A stretch of 64,000 nucleotides of DNA from an uncultured bacterium (GTDB taxonomy: Bacteria > Hydrogenedentota > Hydrogenedentia > Hydrogenedentales > CAILVY01): NCBI GenBank assembly GCA_937951485.1, contig CALEDJ010000031.1, positions 1 through 64,000 on the forward strand, in the 5' to 3' direction. Made by a program: the position numbers and the translations under genes. A model generated the notes under the pieces. That model did not search any database, had not been told where the DNA came from, and saw only the letters and a list, made by a program, of their open reading frames with translations. Of this stretch, positions 61,908 through 64,000 are shown in pieces (the first letter of the stretch is position 1; the number at the start of each line of letters is the position of its first letter).

Positions 61908-62273
61908 GGCGTGAAGATTTCCTTTTCAGTAACGTTTTAGACGACTGAGGCAATCATTGCTCTTGCCCCGTCATTGCGAGTCTCCCACCGTCTTCTGCAG
62001 CGATTCGTTGAAGAAAGGAAACGCACTTTCTTCGCGATACAACGATTTGAATCTGTCCGCCAACCCTGAATCCTCGTCATTGCGAGTGAAGCGAAGCCGC
62101 GCTGTGCGCCGCAACGCCCGCAATAACGGGTGTAATAGCGGTGCCAAATCAGGCGCATCTCTTGCGCCATACGAGAAAACGTTACCGTTTTTATCACTGA
62201 GCATGTTGGTTGACAATCATACATGATTTCCGGGAAATGATGTTCCGCAACGGGTGCGTGCGGACGGCGTGGA
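61908..62273. other. 366-bp gap with GTCATTGCGAG-type repeats
   Basis: Partial repeats GTCATTGCGAG lie at 61970-61980 and GTCATTGCGAGTGAAGCG at 62076-62093. They are related to 22029-22076. No gene is supported. Upstream of coaE the region should carry its promoter, which I could not place. Confidence 0.55.
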
Positions 62274-64000
62274 TCAGGGATTGCGCGTCTTTTCCGTGAC
62301 GATCAGGCGCAACGGGCCGGATACATTGGCCCTGTGCGGCGTAATGAGCACCCGATTGCCGGAATCTTCCGGAAGCACCCGGACGGATATCGCGGCATCA
62401 CCGTCAGGTGTGACGCACCGCACGTCAATATCTCCAACGGTTTTCGGGGTGCGCAGTTCAATGCTGTTCAGCAACACGAGGCTGTTCAAGCGCACCTTGA
62501 TCCTCTGTTGGTAGTGTCCCTCGGATTCTTCCTCAAACCGGATTTGTCCCAGACAGGACGGAGTGAATATCGGCGCGGCAAGGCTTTCGAGGCCGGGCGG
62601 CAGATGGGGCGCAATGCGCAGATGCTGGTCCGGAATGTTGTACAGCAGCCCTTCCATCGCATACAGCACATGCCAGATGGCCATGGCGTCCGTGGGCATC
62701 TGGGCGGGGTGTGGCGCAGACATGACAATACGCCGCCAGGCGGATTCCGCATGGCGCAATCCTGCTTCCATCTCTCCGCGAAAGAGCAACAGACACGCCA
62801 ATTGGAGTTCCCACAAGGGCCGGGACGGCGTCCTGGCCTGGGTGACGGCGTTCCGCAGCGTATTCAATATCCCGTCATGCAGGAAGATGTTTCCCAAGCC
62901 CAGATAATCGGCGTGCCATTGCGCCGACAGTTGCCCAGCGTAATCCAAAGCCGTTTCATCGTCGCGGGAGAGATAACAGTGCCTCTCTTTACTCCAGAAA
63001 CGGCGATTAAAGTTTTCGATCGCGCGTTCGTATGCTGCATCGCGCCGCGCTGCAACATCTTCGCAATGCAGATGGCGCGCCATCAGCGCGTGCGCTTTCA
63101 TGGCGACACACCACAGCCCCGCTGCATCAGCAGTGCACAGTGATTCCGGCACATGTTCACCCGGGCGCAACCCCTGAAGCACTTCGTCCGTGGCGCGTGT
63201 CAGGATGGGGTGGAACTCCTGAAGTCGCGCCAGATTTTTCGTGAAGACGTAATTACGATACGCCGTGACCAGGCATGCCGCCAATCGTTCGGGGGTTTCA
63301 TCTCCCCCACGCTCGCCCTGGAGAATCTTGATCGATCCTGCGAGATCAGCATCCTCCAGACGTGGAAAAAACAACAGCAAGCCCAGGGACCCGTAGATTC
63401 TCGTGTCGAGTTCCTGCAGATGATTGCCTTCTGTGCTGGCGCGCAGGCAAAAGCGACCGTCGCGCGTGTAGTCCGCGTTCGCCGCAATCGCCTGGATGCT
63501 GTCCACAAGTGCGTGACGCATCCATCGAGGCAGAGTGGAATGCAGCAGGCGTTGTTGCCAATTTTCGATGGCGTGAAAGAAATAACGGACATGCCGGAGG
63601 GATTTCTGCGCCGTCTCTATTGCGTTGCGCGTTCGGGCCATATAGGCGCCCTGCGTTACGGGATCGGCTGTTTCCACGCTTGGGCAATGCCAGGTGAAGA
63701 TGAAATCGGCCCTTTGCTCTTCCCGGGGTTGCATCGAATATTCGGCGATAACGGCCCCACAGCGGGGAAATGTGCCCTGTGTGTGCAGACCCCTGGAGAA
63801 TATGCCCTCGGTGAGATACGTCCAGAACTGCTCGTGAGCGGACGGCGCCCGGTTGTCCCACTGCAGAAAAGAAAGGCGCAAGATTGGATCGTGCCGTATA
63901 GCCAGGCAAGCATGGTCCCCGATTTGTTCCGTTTCACTGTCTCCCTGCAGGAAAACCAGCGCATTATACGCCGGCTCGGTCGCTTCCCCCGATTGCTCCC
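62274..64000 (-). CDS. GH116-type glycoside hydrolase (DUF608), 5' end outside the window
   Basis: The minus-strand frame is open to the window edge, giving about 575 residues of the C-terminal part. It fits the GH116 (GBA2-like beta-glucosidase) family: an N-terminal beta-domain piece (LSFLQWDNRAPSAHEQFWTY), the helical linker RLLHSTLPRWMRHALVDSIQ, the (alpha/alpha)6 core with QELDTRIYGSLGLLLFFPRL and DYAGQLSAQWHADYLGLGNI, and a C-terminal domain. Catalytic acids could not be assigned. A TTG at 63881 is the first possible start seen but is internal. Confidence 0.75.
   Translation of the reverse strand, partial: EQSGEATEPAYNALVFLQGDSETEQIGDHACLAIRHDPILRLSFLQWDNRAPSAHEQFWTYLTEGIFSRGLHTQGTFPRCGAVIAEYSMQPREEQRADFIFTWHCPSVETADPVTQGAYMARTRNAIETAQKSLRHVRYFFHAIENWQQRLLHSTLPRWMRHALVDSIQAIAANADYTRDGRFCLRASTEGNHLQELDTRIYGSLGLLLFFPRLEDADLAGSIKILQGERGGDETPERLAACLVTAYRNYVFTKNLARLQEFHPILTRATDEVLQGLRPGEHVPESLCTADAAGLWCVAMKAHALMARHLHCEDVAARRDAAYERAIENFNRRFWSKERHCYLSRDDETALDYAGQLSAQWHADYLGLGNIFLHDGILNTLRNAVTQARTPSRPLWELQLACLLLFRGEMEAGLRHAESAWRRIVMSAPHPAQMPTDAMAIWHVLYAMEGLLYNIPDQHLRIAPHLPPGLESLAAPIFTPSCLGQIRFEEESEGHYQQRIKVRLNSLVLLNSIELRTPKTVGDIDVRCVTPDGDAAISVRVLPEDSGNRVLITPHRANVSGPLRLIVTEKTRNP

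Overview
This 64 kb window looks like part of the chromosome of a GC-rich Gram-negative (two-membrane) bacterium. An outer membrane is implied by an LptD-type lipopolysaccharide-assembly protein, a TolC-family lipoprotein, several lipoproteins and a MacAB-like export operon. Three kinds of gene occur together here: a twin-arginine secreted Gfo/Idh/MocA oxidoreductase, several large secreted beta-propeller or sialidase-like proteins, and GH38-like and GH116-like proteins. That mix is typical of environmental PVC-type or Hydrogenedentota-type genomes. There is no rRNA or other decisive marker, so this placement is an inference. I see no tRNA, rRNA, CRISPR array, phage or intact insertion sequence.

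Layout. 1-3630 (+): the end of a cut gene, a zinc-ribbon membrane protein, a lipoprotein and a polytopic membrane protein. 3631-9586 (-): a sugar kinase, a small secreted protein, an unusual LptD carrying a beta-propeller, and an M20 amidohydrolase. 9774-11739 (+): endonuclease III, a CPBP-like membrane protein and a DUF1858 redox protein behind a duplicated promoter-like unit. 11752-21772 (-): a secreted propeller-like protein, a previously uncalled 41-residue protein, a membrane and proteostasis run (DnaJ-like, rhomboid, signal peptidase I, TPR, GlgC), a Crp/Fnr regulator, and Lon with two small followers. 21773-27029: secreted proteins separated by repeat-rich DNA with a P-type ATPase relic. 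27030-34673 (+): C-terminal protease, RNase PH, RdgB, a TsaC-type protein, a sialidase-like protein, RpiB, HslU and a PgeF-type protein. 34781-43037 (+): the classic translation operon rimP-nusA-infB-DUF503-rbfA/nrnA-truB-ribF, with an attenuator-like leader. 43399-49057 (+): a tripartite efflux operon. 49187-55559: a GNAT protein, a second ABC operon, a glycosyltransferase and Rnk. 55808-64000 (-): a giant GH38-like secreted protein, a zinc-ribbon protein, CoaE and a cut GH116-like protein.

The most notable features are: (1) an in-frame RbfA-NrnA fusion with an internal start signal at the junction; (2) an LptD homologue whose N-terminal third is a YVTN-type beta-propeller; (3) a very large GH38-like protein that seems to have lost its zinc-binding motifs; (4) a 123-bp dispersed repeat found twice, upstream of unrelated genes; (5) several other repeat families, including a nested 52-bp tandem repeat inside a perfect 25-bp inverted repeat and a palindromic repeat that supplies the ribF stop codon; (6) gene relics (P-type ATPase, DUF2283). 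None is proven to be a new system. The two fusions are the strongest leads. All coordinates, starts and families were read by eye without database searches.
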